A stretch of 64,000 bases of DNA from Malus domestica (GCF_042453785.1 NC_091663.1:35390001-35454000), one strand, 5' to 3'. Numbered from the stretch's first letter, positions 25,331-37,739 are shown. Notes: generated by a model not told the origin, from the sequence alone. Made by a program: numbers and translations.

Positions 25331-25586
25331 TTACCTCTTGACTATGGCTTTTAAAAATAAAAACTCATATGTTACGCGTATATTATTAACATAACGTTAT
25401 ATGACAATGATATATTAATATGTAATTTTTTTTATTAAACGTTTATTATTGATATGAGAGTTCACGATAATAATATAACCGTGGTATATAAGTTCATTAC
25501 ATCTATAAGAATAAGATAGGGTGAGGATGTTAAAAATTCAGTGGAAATACGAATGGTCGTTGGATATGGCTGATGGGAAGAGTTTT

Positions 25587-25588
<2 letters not shown>

Positions 25589-25626
<38 letters not shown>
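25589..25626. repeat. GA microsatellite
   Basis: About 19 GA units, 0.73 kb upstream of the bHLH3 ATG. Confidence 0.9.
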
Positions 25627-25627
<1 letters not shown>

Positions 25628-25769
25628 ATTAGTGGGAAAGAGTTTGGCGATATTGTGGGGGGTTTTGACTGGTCGGTCTACCAGACAGTTCGTGCTGATC
25701 AGTCATGCTGTGCTCAGCCTGCGCGCGTGGCTTCATATGATTGCAACATTGAGTGTCTCTTTCTCTACG

Positions 25770-25770
<1 letters not shown>

Positions 25771-25801
<31 letters not shown>
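25771..25801. repeat. GA microsatellite
   Basis: About 15 GA units, 0.9 kb upstream of the bHLH3 ATG. The stretch 25331-26500 otherwise shows no gene and may hold distal bHLH3 promoter sequence. Confidence 0.9.
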
Positions 25802-25804
<3 letters not shown>

Positions 25805-26505
25805 GACTTTTTTTTTGGGTCAGAGGAGAGAGGTGGGATTAGGTGGCCAAAGACTGGGCGTTGGAGTTTCAGTTTAGAATTATATGAGCATGTGAAAAAT
25901 GAAGCTACCAATAATTCCACATCCACTTGTCAAAACGTGTTACATGGCATACTAAAGTTTCATTTCAAAGTCACCAGAAATTTCTTAAGTTTAATTTGGA
26001 AACAAACGTTACGTAATGTACCAGTTTATGTTTTATAACAAAATTGGACAGTATTAATCGATATGACTTATTTTTAGAGAATATATATTTAAAAAATGAA
26101 TTTAAGGTTTATATAATAATGTTACATGATTGTATTTTTGACTCACTAATAAATTTCCAAAAGTCACTTATGAAGTTATGAGATTTTTAAGATAGTTGTT
26201 ATTGATAAGAAATGTCATTGCAGAACAATATAAAAGAGAAATTCTACCTAAAGTACGACTTTTTTAGAGTACAAGTTATAACAGTTCCATTTTTCTATTT
26301 AAATTTTCCCTTTCCTTCCTATAGGACCTATACCATATAAAACTCTAACTAATTAATCTGGTGAAATTCAACACATTAGTCAAATTCAAGACATTAGGCA
26401 CAAGGGTTTTGTTTTTTCTTTCCCATAAATGGGGTATTTGTCTTTAATTTAGTTTTGTAAAAGAGGAAATCCTAGCTAGTTAGCATAACCAGTGGTGTGT
26501 CTAGT

Positions 26506-26506
<1 letters not shown>

Positions 26507-26545
<39 letters not shown>
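26507..26545. repeat. TA microsatellite
   Basis: An uninterrupted run of about 19 AT units in gene-free DNA. Confidence 0.9.
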
Positions 26546-26547
<2 letters not shown>

Positions 26548-26637
26548 CAATTTGATTTGGATTTTATTTCTATTATATGTTTACTTTGCTTTTACTAGAC
26601 ATATTATTAATTTGTACTCTTTTTTTTCAGCAATTAT

Positions 26638-26873
26638 AGGCTCGTTTGGAAGTGTTTTTAAAATGACTAAAAGTGCTTTCGGTGAAATTGATTTTGAGTT
26701 CTAAAAGCAATTTAAGTTTTTTTTTTTTGGAAGAAGCACTAGATATGTGCTTCTTGCAGGAAACACTTAAAATGTTTTTCCAGGATTCACTTGGATAATT
26801 ACAAAGGATTGGTTTCAAAAACACTATACCAAAAATACTTCTAATTATTTTAAAAACACTTCCAAAAGAGCCC
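26638..26873. mobile_element. MITE with GGCTC(G/T)TTTGGAAGTG ends
   Basis: The left end GGCTCGTTTGGAAGTGTTTT pairs with the right end, whose reverse complement is GGCTCTTTTGGAAGTGTTTT. The TIR is about 28 bp and the element about 236 bp. Internal AGAAGCAC and GTGCTTCT words add a second hairpin. Related decayed copies are at 4757-4990 and 21345-21600. Confidence 0.75.
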
Positions 26874-29408
26874 TATATTATTGCCTTTTCAAATATATAT
26901 GTGTGTGTCTGTGTTGTGAACAACAAAAAACCATGTACTGCAATAGGGAAAGACAATTTTCCAACAAGTCTGAAGCTACCAAAAAGGAGAAAAAAGGTCA
27001 GAAGCAAAACAAAATATCACACTGAAAGGGTCACTTTCAAACTAAAGATTTTGCCAACCACACAGTTGAGCCAACACAACAATAAGGATGACATCTTGAT
27101 TTCCCAAAGCTCAGGAAGAAACCACAAAAAAACCATCCCATATAGTTAAAAAAACCCCACCGCAAGTTGTAGTGTTGTACGACCTGGGTTTCCCTTAGCA
27201 AGCCCATCTATATTCACTTTGACCCAAAGATACCGAGAAGGATGACAAAGAACCAGAATATAAAGCAATGTTGCACAACATAACCAAGATCCCAAGAGAA
27301 ACTAAAATTTCTTTATCCAAAACACCATGGACATGACTAGGGAGAAAGAGCTCCAACCTGCCTATGACATATTTCTCATTTGCTAGTAATTAGGGTTTTA
27401 GCTTAAATAATTTTCCAGGTTCTGTGTCTCTGTGATCATAGGAATTAGCTTCATCAACAGGCAGCAACTATTGGAAGTCTCCTCCAATTTTTTCTGATAT
27501 GAAATGAACCTTAGCTCAGCGGTCTAGATTGGCTGCTTGGCATCTGCAGTTAATTGACGGCTCAATTTGAACCTGGCCCAACCCAAATTTTTCTCTCTTT
27601 TTTTTTTTAATTTTTAAATTCAACTATCGTTCATGAAATTTAAACTTCATACGTCTTGACAAATAACCGAAGCTGTCACTACATCATAGAGTCGTGAAAG
27701 ACCAACTAAAAATATCAAACTTTTCTTGCCAATCTTATTCTGGACAAGACAAGTTCAGCTCACTTCAAGCTTTAAGCGTCTACCTACCGGCCCTTCGGGC
27801 TTCTTCGGGTTCTCCGGAGGAAGGACAAGCCGACGGACCGTACTTCCCACAAAAGTGTTCCAGGTGGACCTGGGATTAAGTGGCGAGTGAGAGCATTGCA
27901 ACAGTGAGTTGAATGGAGACGAAGTGTACGTGTATTACCTTGCCATCAATCCCCTCTGTATGTATCTGTGATTGTTCTTGAGGCATGAATCTTATCTCCA
28001 AACGCATGCATGCTTAATTAAGAACCACAAGTGCATGAGGTTTTTTTTTTTTTTTTTTTTTTAACTTTTTACGAGTGCATGTCTCAGTTTCTCGCAGATT
28101 GGTAGCCGTTCAAACATTATATTGGTCTCCTAGGTCATGTACTTGAACTAATAAATGCATCTCTATAGCTGTTAAGTAGGATTTAAAATTAGGATCACAG
28201 GACGTGGTCTTCTTATTATGCAATTTTTTTTTTGCGATGAACCAAATTGTATATTTTCTAAGTCACCCTCTAAACATCATCCATGCAAAAATTAACTAAA
28301 TCTAAAATAGTTCATTCATTTAACGGTTATCCAATAAATTGACAAATCATGTGTCTCACTTAACGAGTTTTTATTTGGTTAATTTTTTGCAAAGGTTATC
28401 CTTAAATGGTGATTCCTTAAATGGTGATCTAAAAACTAGTCGATCATCAAGCAACATTATAAGATAAGAAAAAGAACTGAGAAGATTCAAGTAAGAAGAT
28501 AACTAGCATCTCCTTCTAAAGCAGATTGTTAGCGTTGTCTTGCACTTTTACTCCGCCACGACTTCTTAATTCACACTATTGTACTCTACATTAGTTTTGT
28601 ACTATATTCAGAGTTTTTCGAGAAAATATTCCATCCTTCAATATCATGATTCGGTCGACGGGGCCAGATCATGAGTGAAATATCATGATCGGAGCGACCA
28701 AGATAGATCACATTAAGGTCTTTTTTTTTTTTTTTTTTTTTTTTACAGAGGATTGAAATAGCCATTTGAAAAAGGTGAACTGAGCCAAACCAATATTTGC
28801 CCAATTTTCCAAGATATACAGTTCTAAGGACTCTAAACTATGGGCCGATCCAAAACCAAACTTTACTCTTTTCAGCCGGCCCGAAAAATCATTTGATCTG
28901 AAACCTGGGCTCAAGAGACAGTAGATCTTTGTTCGAGTTCGAGTACGCAACAAGGTTATCTTTTTTTCGATTCCATAAGTTCTCGTTGCACTTAAGTATT
29001 TTCAATTCTGCTAAGATAAGTCGTTTATGCGTGTAGCATTGTTTGACTATAGATTAAATGTGGATTCTACAAAAATCTAGCTACAATCTGTAATTGCTCA
29101 TGCATGCCAATTGACTATAGCATAGCTCAATTACTTCAACATTGAGAAGTCTCCAAGAAAACCTAAGAAGAGAACGTTCCAAGAAACAAACAAATATAGC
29201 TAATTATAAATAACAACATTGTGAAGAGGAGGCAAAGGATCGAGTACTCCTTCAGGCACCGATATGGAGGATGTGTATAGTGGACTCTCCACTTCTAATT
29301 TGGCCTCTAATCACAGTTTTTAGACTTTCTTCGCACACATGATGTTCCATCCCACAATTGATACATATGCTTACAAGGGATTACCATTTATATGGTCATT
29401 TGATTTTA
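26874..29408. other. gene-poor stretch
   Basis: There is no coding region I can support. Visible features are long T runs at 28041-28062 and 28722-28743, a weak tRNA-like stretch near 27510-27575, and unassigned GC-richer DNA at 27780-27900 whose short open frame resembles nothing I know. Confidence 0.4.
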
Positions 29409-29562
29409 GGGAACTTTAACGAAAAGCTCCCGGTGCTGTTCACTTTAACGAAAAACCACATTTTTACACTAAAAAGTCAATCCTAGTACTATTCACATTA
29501 CCCTTTATTTTGTCCTTATCGTTAAAACTCAAAGTTTTCAAGCATTTTTTATTAGTTTTCCT
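29409..29562. mobile_element. MITE (GGGAACTTTAACGAAAAG family)
   Basis: The element starts GGGAACTTTAACGAAAAGCT and ends ATTAGTTTTCCTA. Internal repeats of TTTAACGAAAA and the ACACTAAAAAGTCAATCCT block recur in the remnant at 5655-5785. A fragment of its 3' end also recurs at about 29730-29770. Confidence 0.6.
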
Positions 29563-31654
29563 AGTGAAACCCCAACATCTTCTAGTATGGTTCCCCCATA
29601 AGAAAACTGAACGCCCAGCTTCGCAGAGCAGCTCTCTCCCCAACCCACAGCATAGTGTGGAATCTGGATCGTTTCATTGAGCACCATTTCATTTAGATAT
29701 TAATGTTATGACTATATTGGATCAAGTCATAACTCAAAGTTTTCAAGCTTTTTTCATTAGTTTTCCTAGTGATACCCCAACATCTTCATGATATCAATGT
29801 AGGTTGTCATTTGTATGAATCTCAACAACTACCCGTGGTCCATGTCACTCGATTTGTATTGTTCACGTGCTATGTTTGAGAACATGAGGCATGCGCTTAT
29901 AAAGTATTATCCTCATATTATCAATTGACTTTATGATGAAACCCTAAAGTTCTTAAGGTTAATTAAGGCTCTATATATAATATTTTATTGGGAAGAGTCA
30001 CGTTGCTTCTAAACTAGTGATACTTTAGGGATTAGAAAATATGATTTTCTCAAAGAAGATATTTAATATAGAATCCATGATTAATCATAAGTGTATGACA
30101 TGCACTTGAAAGTTGTGGAGGAACATATGACATGAACGTATATTTCACGTATCTGTTGTTGCTTAGATCACTAATTACGTTTTGATAAAACAACTAATGT
30201 GCATACTTTTTCCCCCTAATATCATGTCAATAAATATCACGCCTCGAACCTGAAATTGGTGGGATCCCATGACCGGCGCGCGAGTAAAAGTAAAAGTAAA
30301 ACTAAACTAAAAACAAGAACTTAAAAACTTCTCTTATACAAGTAATTATTACAAAATCCTTACAGAGTGTACAAAAATAAGAAAACTCTTAAATCCCTTG
30401 TTTAATCCCAAACTCAACTTGTCTAGCACTTGTCTTGTCAAATAACTCATATGTAAAATAAAAGGGTGAGGGATGAGCAACAAGCATCGTCGCTCAGTGA
30501 GTAAAATATGTAATATGCTAGTCAAGCGATGTCATTTTAGTCACTATAGAAAATACAATAATAATATCAAATCATCATGCACGTAGTGCCATATCACATC
30601 ATCCCTTTACGTGTTCATTATATTCTTCATAAATAGTAACTCACCACGTGACCCCTATTGGCTATTTTGCTCTAATGTCCCCGTGTGCAGTTTACATTTA
30701 TTCCTCGGATTAATGCAACACTAAAGTTCTTATGCTTCATGAACAATTCCAAATATTCACATATCACTATATTAATAACTCCAAGAGCATCTCCACAAAT
30801 CCAATATGCTTGACTTGAAATAAAGATGTTTAAAAATAAGTATAATTTGCAACACATTACATAAACTACTTACCTTGATAATCCGATATTTGACAAGACA
30901 ACCCATCTAAAATTTTCCAAAACTTAAGCTTTCATGCATACTGACTAACTCCTTTGCATGATAACAAAGGAGAGCACGTGCACTCTTACTTATAAAACTC
31001 TCGGGTCTCGGCGTCTCTGTGCGTGCAGAAGAATGAGAGAGTTTGAGGGAAAGAGAGATGTAAAATAGAGAGAGACGAAGTGGGATGGCAGAAAATATAA
31101 AAAGAAAGGGGACAGTTGAGTGGAAATCAGTGGGAAGAGAGGGAGTGTGTGTGCGGTTCGGCTGAAAATGGGGAAAAAAGAGGGGAGGTAGCGTGAGAGA
31201 GAGAGAGAAGGTGTGATGATTGTGTTGGCTTTTGGTAAAATAATGAAATAATGGAATGATTGTTATATATAAAAAAATATATATGTATAATGAAAACGGG
31301 GAAATTAGAATGCCCTACTCTTGTTTTTTATATATATATATAAAATAAATAAATGTATATATTAAATAAATAAATAAATATATATATATATATATATATA
31401 TAATGAAAAAGGGGAAATTTGATCAAAACGCTTGGACTAATGGCCACGTAAGCATTTTTATTTTTTATTTTTATTTACATATCATTAGTTTATTTCTTTT
31501 AAATGAAAAATATTATATGTTGATTTTCCACTTTATCTTTTTAGTTGATGGAGGGTTTTTTTTTTATTTATTTTTTTCTTCTGTTGTAGCTCACTTTCAC
31601 TTGTATATTATCTGTACCTCATGCTGTTTATCTCTGGCAGAGATTTGCAGAACT
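29563..31654. other. gene-poor, probably retroelement-derived DNA
   Basis: No coding frame is supported. The sequence contains short AAGTAAAAGT-type repeats near 30285-30310, a GA-rich patch (31190-31210) and AT microsatellites (31330-31345 and 31380-31402). I cannot assign element ends. Confidence 0.35.
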
Positions 31655-31659
31655 TGAGG

Positions 31660-33163
31660 TGTCACATCCCCACTCGGGCCCCCACCACTTCCCGGGCTCA
31701 ACTTTGCTGTAGCACGATATTTTCCGCTTTGGGTCCCGACCACGCTCTCACAGTTTTGTTTCTGGGAACTCACACGAGAACTTCCCAGTGATTCACGCAT
31801 CCTAGGTAGGGGTGGGCACGGTTTGGTTCGGTGCGGTTTTGAGTGAAACCGAAATCGAAACTGAATTTTTTTGCGGTTCGGTGCGATGCGGTTTTGAAGC
31901 CAAAACCAAAATGAAACCAAACCGTTTGGTTTGGTTCGGTGCGGTTTCAAACAGTTTCGGTTTGGTTTTTAAGAAAAAATGTACAATATGCAATTTAACA
32001 TATTAACAAGCATTTTTCAATAGCAATAGGAAAAAGACATTTGTTATGTAAACAATTAGCATGTTGTATGCAGTTGTGATGTTAAAACATGTTTGTGCAA
32101 TAAAAGGGTGTCCCTTACAATGTTTATCATAAAACAAGTTGAATAAATTTGAATTCATTAAACATGAGCAAAACTTTGATACTAGAATATGTGATATCAT
32201 GCTTCAAATGAGTGGACTTCATTAGATCATTGTTCGACTCTTGATAACAAGATTAGTCCACCCTTGTACATATATGTGTGTGTGTGTGTGTGTGATGGTA
32301 TAAAATAACAAAGGTCCTTCAAGTTAATGAACAAAAGAAAGTGATGAATGATGATATTCTAGTGTGGTTGAGTCCCATACTAAGTGTATGAATTCTAACA
32401 AACAACAAATTAAAACATGAAATCTAATATAGACATTTAATTAAATGTTTATTAATATTTGCGGTGCGGTTCGATTTCGGTGCGGTTTTCAAAAGCCAAA
32501 ACCAAAACCAAACCGTTTTCTATGTGGCGGTTTGGTTTCAAAATCGAAACCGTTTCAAAACCGCAAAACCAAACCGTTCGGTGCGGTTCGATTTGATTTG
32601 TGTTTCGGCTTCGGTTTTCGGTTCTAAGTGCCCACCCCTAATCCTAGGATTGCTCTCGAGCGAACTCACTTAACTTCAGAGTTCCGATGCAACCTGAAGC
32701 CAATAAGCTCCCAAAAGGTCTCGTGCTATATAGAGGTGGGCATGTATATATAAGGCACATCACCCTCTCTCTGTTGGTCGATGTGGGATGCTACAATCCA
32801 CCTCCCTTAGGGGCCCGACGTCCTCGTCAGCACACTCGTACCACACGGCAAAGTGGCTCTGATACCAAATTGTCACATCCCCACCCGGGCCCTCACCACA
32901 TCCCGAGCTTGACTCCGCCGTAGCACAATATTGTCCGCTTGGGTCTTGACCACGTTCTCACGATTTTGTTTCTGGGAACTCGCACTAGAACTTCCTAGTG
33001 GGTCACCCATCCTGGGATTGCTCTCGCGCGAACTTGCTTAACTTCAGAGTTCTGATGGAACCCGAAACCAGTAAGCTCCCAAAAAGCCTCGTGCTATATA
33101 GAGGTGGGCATGTACATATAAGGCACATCACCCCCTCTCCGTTTGTCGATGTGGGATGTTACA
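31660..33163 (-). mobile_element. Cassandra TRIM retrotransposon, split by a hAT insertion
   Basis: The element has two LTRs: 31660-32795 (interrupted) and 32871-33163. Between them lie about 75 bp holding a PBS (minus-strand TTTGGTATCAGAGCC, Met-tRNA type) and a purine-rich tract. Both LTRs contain a 5S-rRNA-like block (minus strand CTCTGAAGTTAAGC...AGAGCAATCCCAGGATGGGT), which is the hallmark of Cassandra. TSD TGAGG is perfect at 31655-31659 and 33164-33168. No protein is encoded; such elements depend on other retrotransposons. Confidence 0.93.
31807..32640. mobile_element. non-autonomous hAT element nested in a Cassandra LTR
   Basis: The ends TAGGGGTGGGCAC and GTGCCCACCCCTA are perfect inverted repeats. 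The 8-bp duplication ATCCTAGG lies at 31799-31806 and 32641-32648. Subterminal regions are dense in GGTTTGGTTCGGTGCGGTTT-type words, and the middle is AT-rich with a TG microsatellite at 32275-32295. The element interrupts the 5S-like block of the left LTR. A relative is at 55435-57167. Confidence 0.9.
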
Positions 33164-33559
33164 TGAGGTACGTTTCATGGTTCAACAAGTATACCTAATA
33201 ATTGGTTATCCTGCTTTAAGGAATGGTGTAACCATAAAAATATTGGTTCAAGTAGAGCATTAAGGATTTTTTGATGAAGAAGAATCCATCATTGTTTCAT
33301 TTTAGTGCTGAAAGAAGAACTCTTGCTTTGTATGTTGTGATCTTTACGATTACTATGCCATTTGAACACTACAGACATGTTGACTCTTTGGAAAGAAAAA
33401 AAACATCTTGATTTCTTTCCCAAATAAGGAGTCTCTCAAAACGGACTCATGAAGAACAAAGAGGAGGTTCCATTAAAGAAGAGGATTGCATATATGGTTA
33501 ATGTGCGTTTATCTGTCTATCCATATGCCTAATTTGAATTGTACTCATGTCATGTTTAA

Positions 33560-33912
33560 ACATATTAATATTGGCTTTACCAATGCCAAATTGAAACGTA
33601 TCGATTCTGATAGAAATGTACATGTGCCAATTTGAAACGTACCAATATTGGCTTAAAACATACCAATGCCAAATTGAAATGTACCGCTACTGATAAAAAT
33701 GTACCCATGCCAAATTGACAAGTATCAACATATCGGCTAGAAATGTACCAATACTAAATTAAAACGTACCTTTTAACACCCACCACTAGACTCTATTTTA
33801 CAAATGTACCATGGTAAGGATCCTCATATGTATACTACTAAATTGAAACGTACCTAATACCATCTACCACTAGAATCTATTTTCCAAATGTACTATGGTA
33901 TGGATACTCAAA
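33560..33912. repeat. degenerate tandem repeat (AAATTGAAACGTACC words)
   Basis: The words AATGCCAAATTGAAACGTA and GAAATGTACC recur about ten times with irregular spacing, and one longer unit around CACTAGACTCTATTTT recurs at 33784 and 33862. It is non-coding. Confidence 0.6.
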
Positions 33913-34452
33913 TCAAGAGGTGCATCAAATGAAAATACAAAGGAAATGAATATAACTGACAAGGGAGAACGGAAGAGTGTACACTGACCTAAGCAAAGAA
34001 ATGGCATGAAAAGATTGTTGAATGGTTGTGGAAGAAAATGATAGAAGTATATATCACATTAGAAGTAGAAATAGATCAAAGTTGAATAGTTCTTAGATTT
34101 TTAAAACATATGTTTACTAGATTCTAGGAGATTTGGAATATTAATATAATAATTATTAATTAATCGGTACATTATATATAATGGAAAATTGTGTAAATTT
34201 GAATTAATAAAATGCTACTTATACAACATGTGGCACCTAAAATGCAGAAAAATGTTTAATAAAAAATCTCAAAGCTATGTATGTTTAATCTAACAAATAG
34301 CACAATGAGGCATCAAATTCTAAATGCCCCATGGTAATAAAATAATAGGAAAAATGATTGTTGTATGGAGAGAAGGATTGACGCCAGTGGGGAAGGATCC
34401 CACCTTCTAATTTAAAACTTCACAAAAAGCTAATCAAAATACGGGTTCTCAC
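33913..34452. other. AT-rich gene-free DNA
   Basis: Nothing assignable is seen between the tandem repeat and the MITE at 34461. Confidence 0.4.
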
Positions 34453-34460
34453 AATAAGTA

Positions 34461-34705
34461 GGGATTTGGATTCTCGTCGGATCCCCTCCCTAGGGATCCT
34501 AGAGATCAATGCACGTGAATCGTTGATAAAAAATCGTACGATCCCAATTAAATATTTTTTGTATTTTTAAAAGCAAAGTAGCCTTGTTCTTGAGTAAAAC
34601 ATATAAAAAAGGAAAATATTGTGGTCGTACGATTTTTGATCAACGATCCACGTGCGTTGATCATTAAGATCCCCAGACAAAGGATCCGGCGAGGATCCAA
34701 ATCCC
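34461..34705. mobile_element. MITE with GGGATTTGGAT ends
   Basis: The ends are GGGATTTGGATTCTCGTCGG and CCGGCGAGGATCCAAATCCC, near-perfect inverted repeats, with further pairing inward around the TCGTACGAT and CACGTG blocks. Flanking direct repeat AATAAGTA is 8 bp (34453-34460 and 34706-34713); counting one terminal G it could be 9 bp. So hAT or Mutator affinity is open. Confidence 0.85.
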
Positions 34706-34934
34706 AATAAGTAGTGGCATCGGGATTATATATATATATATAACTAACCAATACTTGATTTTTTTTTTTTTTGGGTTACAAGAGAACCTGGGAAGGTTTT
34801 TGATTCATGATTTTTTTTCTAATTAAAAAAAAAGTATGATATTTCATATTTGTGCTGTATAACCCAATTATAAATGGCAAAGGTTTAGAATAGTATTGTG
34901 AATTTGATTATTTATATTATTTTTGTTGTACATT

Positions 34935-35095
34935 TTTTTTTTGAAAAAAAATGATATTATCTACACTATAGGGGAGATGGGGTATGCTTAGCCTCACAAT
35001 TGGCTAGTAATAATATAGTTCATATTCGCTTTTGACGAGAATTGAACCTAAGACTTCTGGTGAAGAGGAATACCAGTATTAAGTGGCTGTTGTAA
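34935..35095 (-). repeat. SINE copy, same family as 1029-1176
   Basis: Read on the minus strand, it has a B-box-like TTAGGTTCAATTCTCGTC, then AATATGAAC and AGCCAATTGTGAGGCTAAGC blocks, and ends near a TATAGTGTAGATAATATC motif and A-rich tail. The same 3' motif is in the copy at 36085-36199. Confidence 0.55.
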
Positions 35096-35100
35096 AACTA

Positions 35101-36084
35101 TTTAGTTATAATTTTAAAAAGTGTTATTTCTTTCTAACACGATTTGTATGTTTGTGTGTTTTCAGCATACTTTGGTAAGTAAAAACAATTTTATTTTCGT
35201 ACATTTTTTTAATTAAATAAATTAACAGATAATTAAAATCTAAAGCCGAGGGGAATGTCATGTTTGCAATGTGAAGTGTGAACAATCTATGTAATGATAA
35301 TATAATTTTTACCACTACTGCATTTTCAAAATGTTGATCACCGAGTGGTTAATTGTTTCTTACCATCAATCATTATGATTTAGAAATTTGTATTTCTTAA
35401 GCCAAAAGCAAGTAATTTATAGTTTTCATTATACCTAATACTCGCATTGTTTTGTGAAAGATAAAGCAAATTCACAATAAATTTGTACTTCAAGGAGTTG
35501 AAAACGTTTATTTTACACTCGAAACTCTAAGTTCAATTTCTCCATTCTCTCTTCCAATAAAAAAAGATAGAACAAACTGTTTTTTTTTTTCTCTTTCTCT
35601 TCATAGATTCTCTTTATTAATACAAGTGATAATCTTACTCAAACTACATTATATAGAGGGGAAGTTTTTAAACTTGCGACAGCAGTGAGTTGGAGAAAAA
35701 TATCCTATCTACCAAAATAAGCCATCACTTACTTCTCTTCTGATATTTGAACCTAATAACCAGTTGGATGATATCAATAAAATTGAAGTTCTATTCCAAG
35801 ATAAAACACGAAAACAATAACCTGACCATCAATTATCTTTAACTTCAGCTTACTTTTCATGATTCAATACTAACTCAAAATTTTTACATTAACAAAAAAC
35901 TTTACTGTGCCGCGAAGTATGATATGTACTAGAGTAATGTATAATTGAATTTGCGGTCAAGAGTTTCACAGTTAACCCTTTATTCGAGAGATTTTTTAGT
36001 GTGTTTGGAACACGGAGCAGTACTTCACATGTTGTCATAAAATTGGTGGAAAGTTTATTTATCAATTGTTCCTCCAATTGTTAA
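35101..36084. other. AT-rich gene-free DNA
   Basis: No supported gene or bounded repeat is seen. Confidence 0.4.
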
Positions 36085-36199
36085 GGAAAAATACTAACAG
36101 TGAATTTGAACCACATTATTGTTAGCCCATTGTGAGACTAAGTTAATCCCTCTCTCTTAGTGTAGATAATATCGTTTGTTCAAAAAAAAAAAAAAAACA
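36085..36199 (+). repeat. 5'-truncated SINE copy
   Basis: GTGAATTTGAACCACATTAT, then AGCCCATTGTGAGACTAAG, then GTGTAGATAATATCGTTTGT and TCA followed by an A run. This is the 3' half of the SINE family at 1029-1176, ending in its A tail. Confidence 0.6.
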
Positions 36200-36557
36200 T
36201 GTATACGAAAAAATGCAAATGAGACTCTCTCAAAGTGGGATTCTCCATGAACTCTCTGTCACCTCACAGTTTAACGTCAATTCTCGTTCCAACATTAATT
36301 GTGATAACTAATACATTATTTAGAGAAATAGGTAAAAGAAATTTCCATCAAAGATTCAATAGTTGGTAAATTCTTAGCCTCGGTAAAGTCCATCTTGATA
36401 AACATGAGGTGATGGAGAGTCTATAAAAAGTTCTACTTTTGAGAGAATCTTTTTAACATTTCTCATTGTATAATTACATGTAGGTACCACTACGTATTCT
36501 AAACACACTCAAAAATATCTTTTTTGTTTCTTGTCCAAGTCCGGGAGTGAGAGGTAC

Positions 36558-36770
36558 CCAGGAGGATCCTCTTTGTTAGGATTCTGAGGATCCTCCAATC
36601 TCACATCCGTTCATCGTACATCGTGCGGTAAAAAATTATTGTAATTTTTATTATTTAAAATTGAATATAAACAGTACATGACAAAATTAGATGCACGATG
36701 TATGATGAACGGATGTGATTGGATGATCTCCAAAATCCTCACAAGGAGGATCCAGTGAGGATCTTCTCTC
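36558..36770. mobile_element. MITE with 9-10-bp target duplication
   Basis: Flanks TGAGAGGTAC (36548-36557 and 36771-36780) are identical. The inner arms pair over about 70 bp, including ATCCGTTCATCGTACATCGT against ACGATGTATGATGAACGGAT. Element length is 213 bp. A 9-10-bp duplication points to the Mutator superfamily. Confidence 0.8.
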
Positions 36771-36932
36771 TGAGAGGTACAAGGTGGATAATGGATGATG
36801 GTGCGTCAACCAATAACGATGCAATAGTAGAAGGAAATCAGAGCAAAAGGCGAAAGAAAGAGACAAGAGTTTGACATACAAGTTAACAGGCCCCTTATGC
36901 AAAGGGATCCCCATTTAAAAAAAGAAGAAAAG

Positions 36933-37227
36933 AATTAGGTGTGGGGTCCACACCACATCGAACTTTAACAATCTAAACCATCTATTTTGTAAGTCTCGAT
37001 TCATAGATTATCCTTACAAAAATTCAATTCAATCCGAACCCATTTGCCTATTTAATTATCAAGATAAAATTTCATTGTTTCTTATATAACAAAGTATTTG
37101 TTAATTTCTTTGAACTCAATTAGATGTCTTAATATTTCTAATATTTAGCAAGGATGATTGATGAGGTGCAACTTGAAAAATAGACGGTTTGGATCATTAA
37201 AATTTGATTTGGTGTGGACCCTATAAC
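36933..37227. mobile_element. MITE with long terminal inverted repeats
   Basis: Left AATTAGGTGTGGGGTCCACA and the reverse complement of the right end AATTAGTTATAGGGTCCACA align and stay paired for about 60 bp (TCTAAACCATCTATTTT against TCCAAACCGTCTATTTT). The inner region resembles that of the MITE at 3591-4471. Confidence 0.7.
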
Positions 37228-37361
37228 TAATTCCTATTTTTATAAAAAAAATGAAGAGCCCTTCCCTAAAAAATTTCCTACAACTCAAAATAAATGTACG
37301 TCTGACAGCTCCGTGGCACGGATTTGAAAGATAAAAAGTTGTTTGGCAATTGGTATAAAAA

Positions 37362-37561
37362 GGAGGCAGATTATCTGCCCTCCCACTTCCTGTGCCCTTC
37401 TGTTTGTGTGGTCACGGTTAAGCCACGTCAACATTTTATATTAATATTCATTTTTGTCTTATTATCTTTATAAAAAAATAATATAAAATGTTGAGGTGGC
37501 TTAACCGTGACCACACAAAATAAAAGGGTACGGAAAGTAGAAGGGCAGAGAATCTGCCTCC
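37362..37561. mobile_element. fold-back MITE
   Basis: Two arms of about 80-85 bp are reverse complements with few mismatches (GGAGGCAGATTATCTGCCCT outermost; TGTGTGGTCACGGTTAAGCC inner). They leave a loop of about 40 bp. Imperfect AATTGGTA and AATTTGGTA words lie near the two sides. The transcript would be a long stable hairpin. Confidence 0.8.
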
Positions 37562-37739
37562 AATTTGGTAGGTATATGTCCCCTCTCGCCACCAAAACTT
37601 ATTAAAGTAATTTAACTCTTCATCATCTCTCCCAAATCCAATGGATTTGCTCTTTTCCTGTTGTAGACAATGTACATGATTGAATCACGCCATGGCTAGG
37701 TCAAAAAGACTATGGAATTTACTTTCACCCACTTGCAAG

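Noticed and set aside
27505..27580. Possible tRNA gene (TTAGCTCAGCGGTCTAGA...)
   Set aside because: The A-box-like part is fair but I could not fold a cloverleaf, and the T-arm is missing.
28586..28953. Two overlapping minus-strand frames ending in poly-Lys
   Set aside because: The Lys runs come from a genomic T run, and there is no other support.
31802..32627. Frames rich in Lys-Pro-Asn and Phe-Gly-Ala
   Set aside because: They are read-through of the GGTTTGGTTCGG subterminal repeats of a hAT element.
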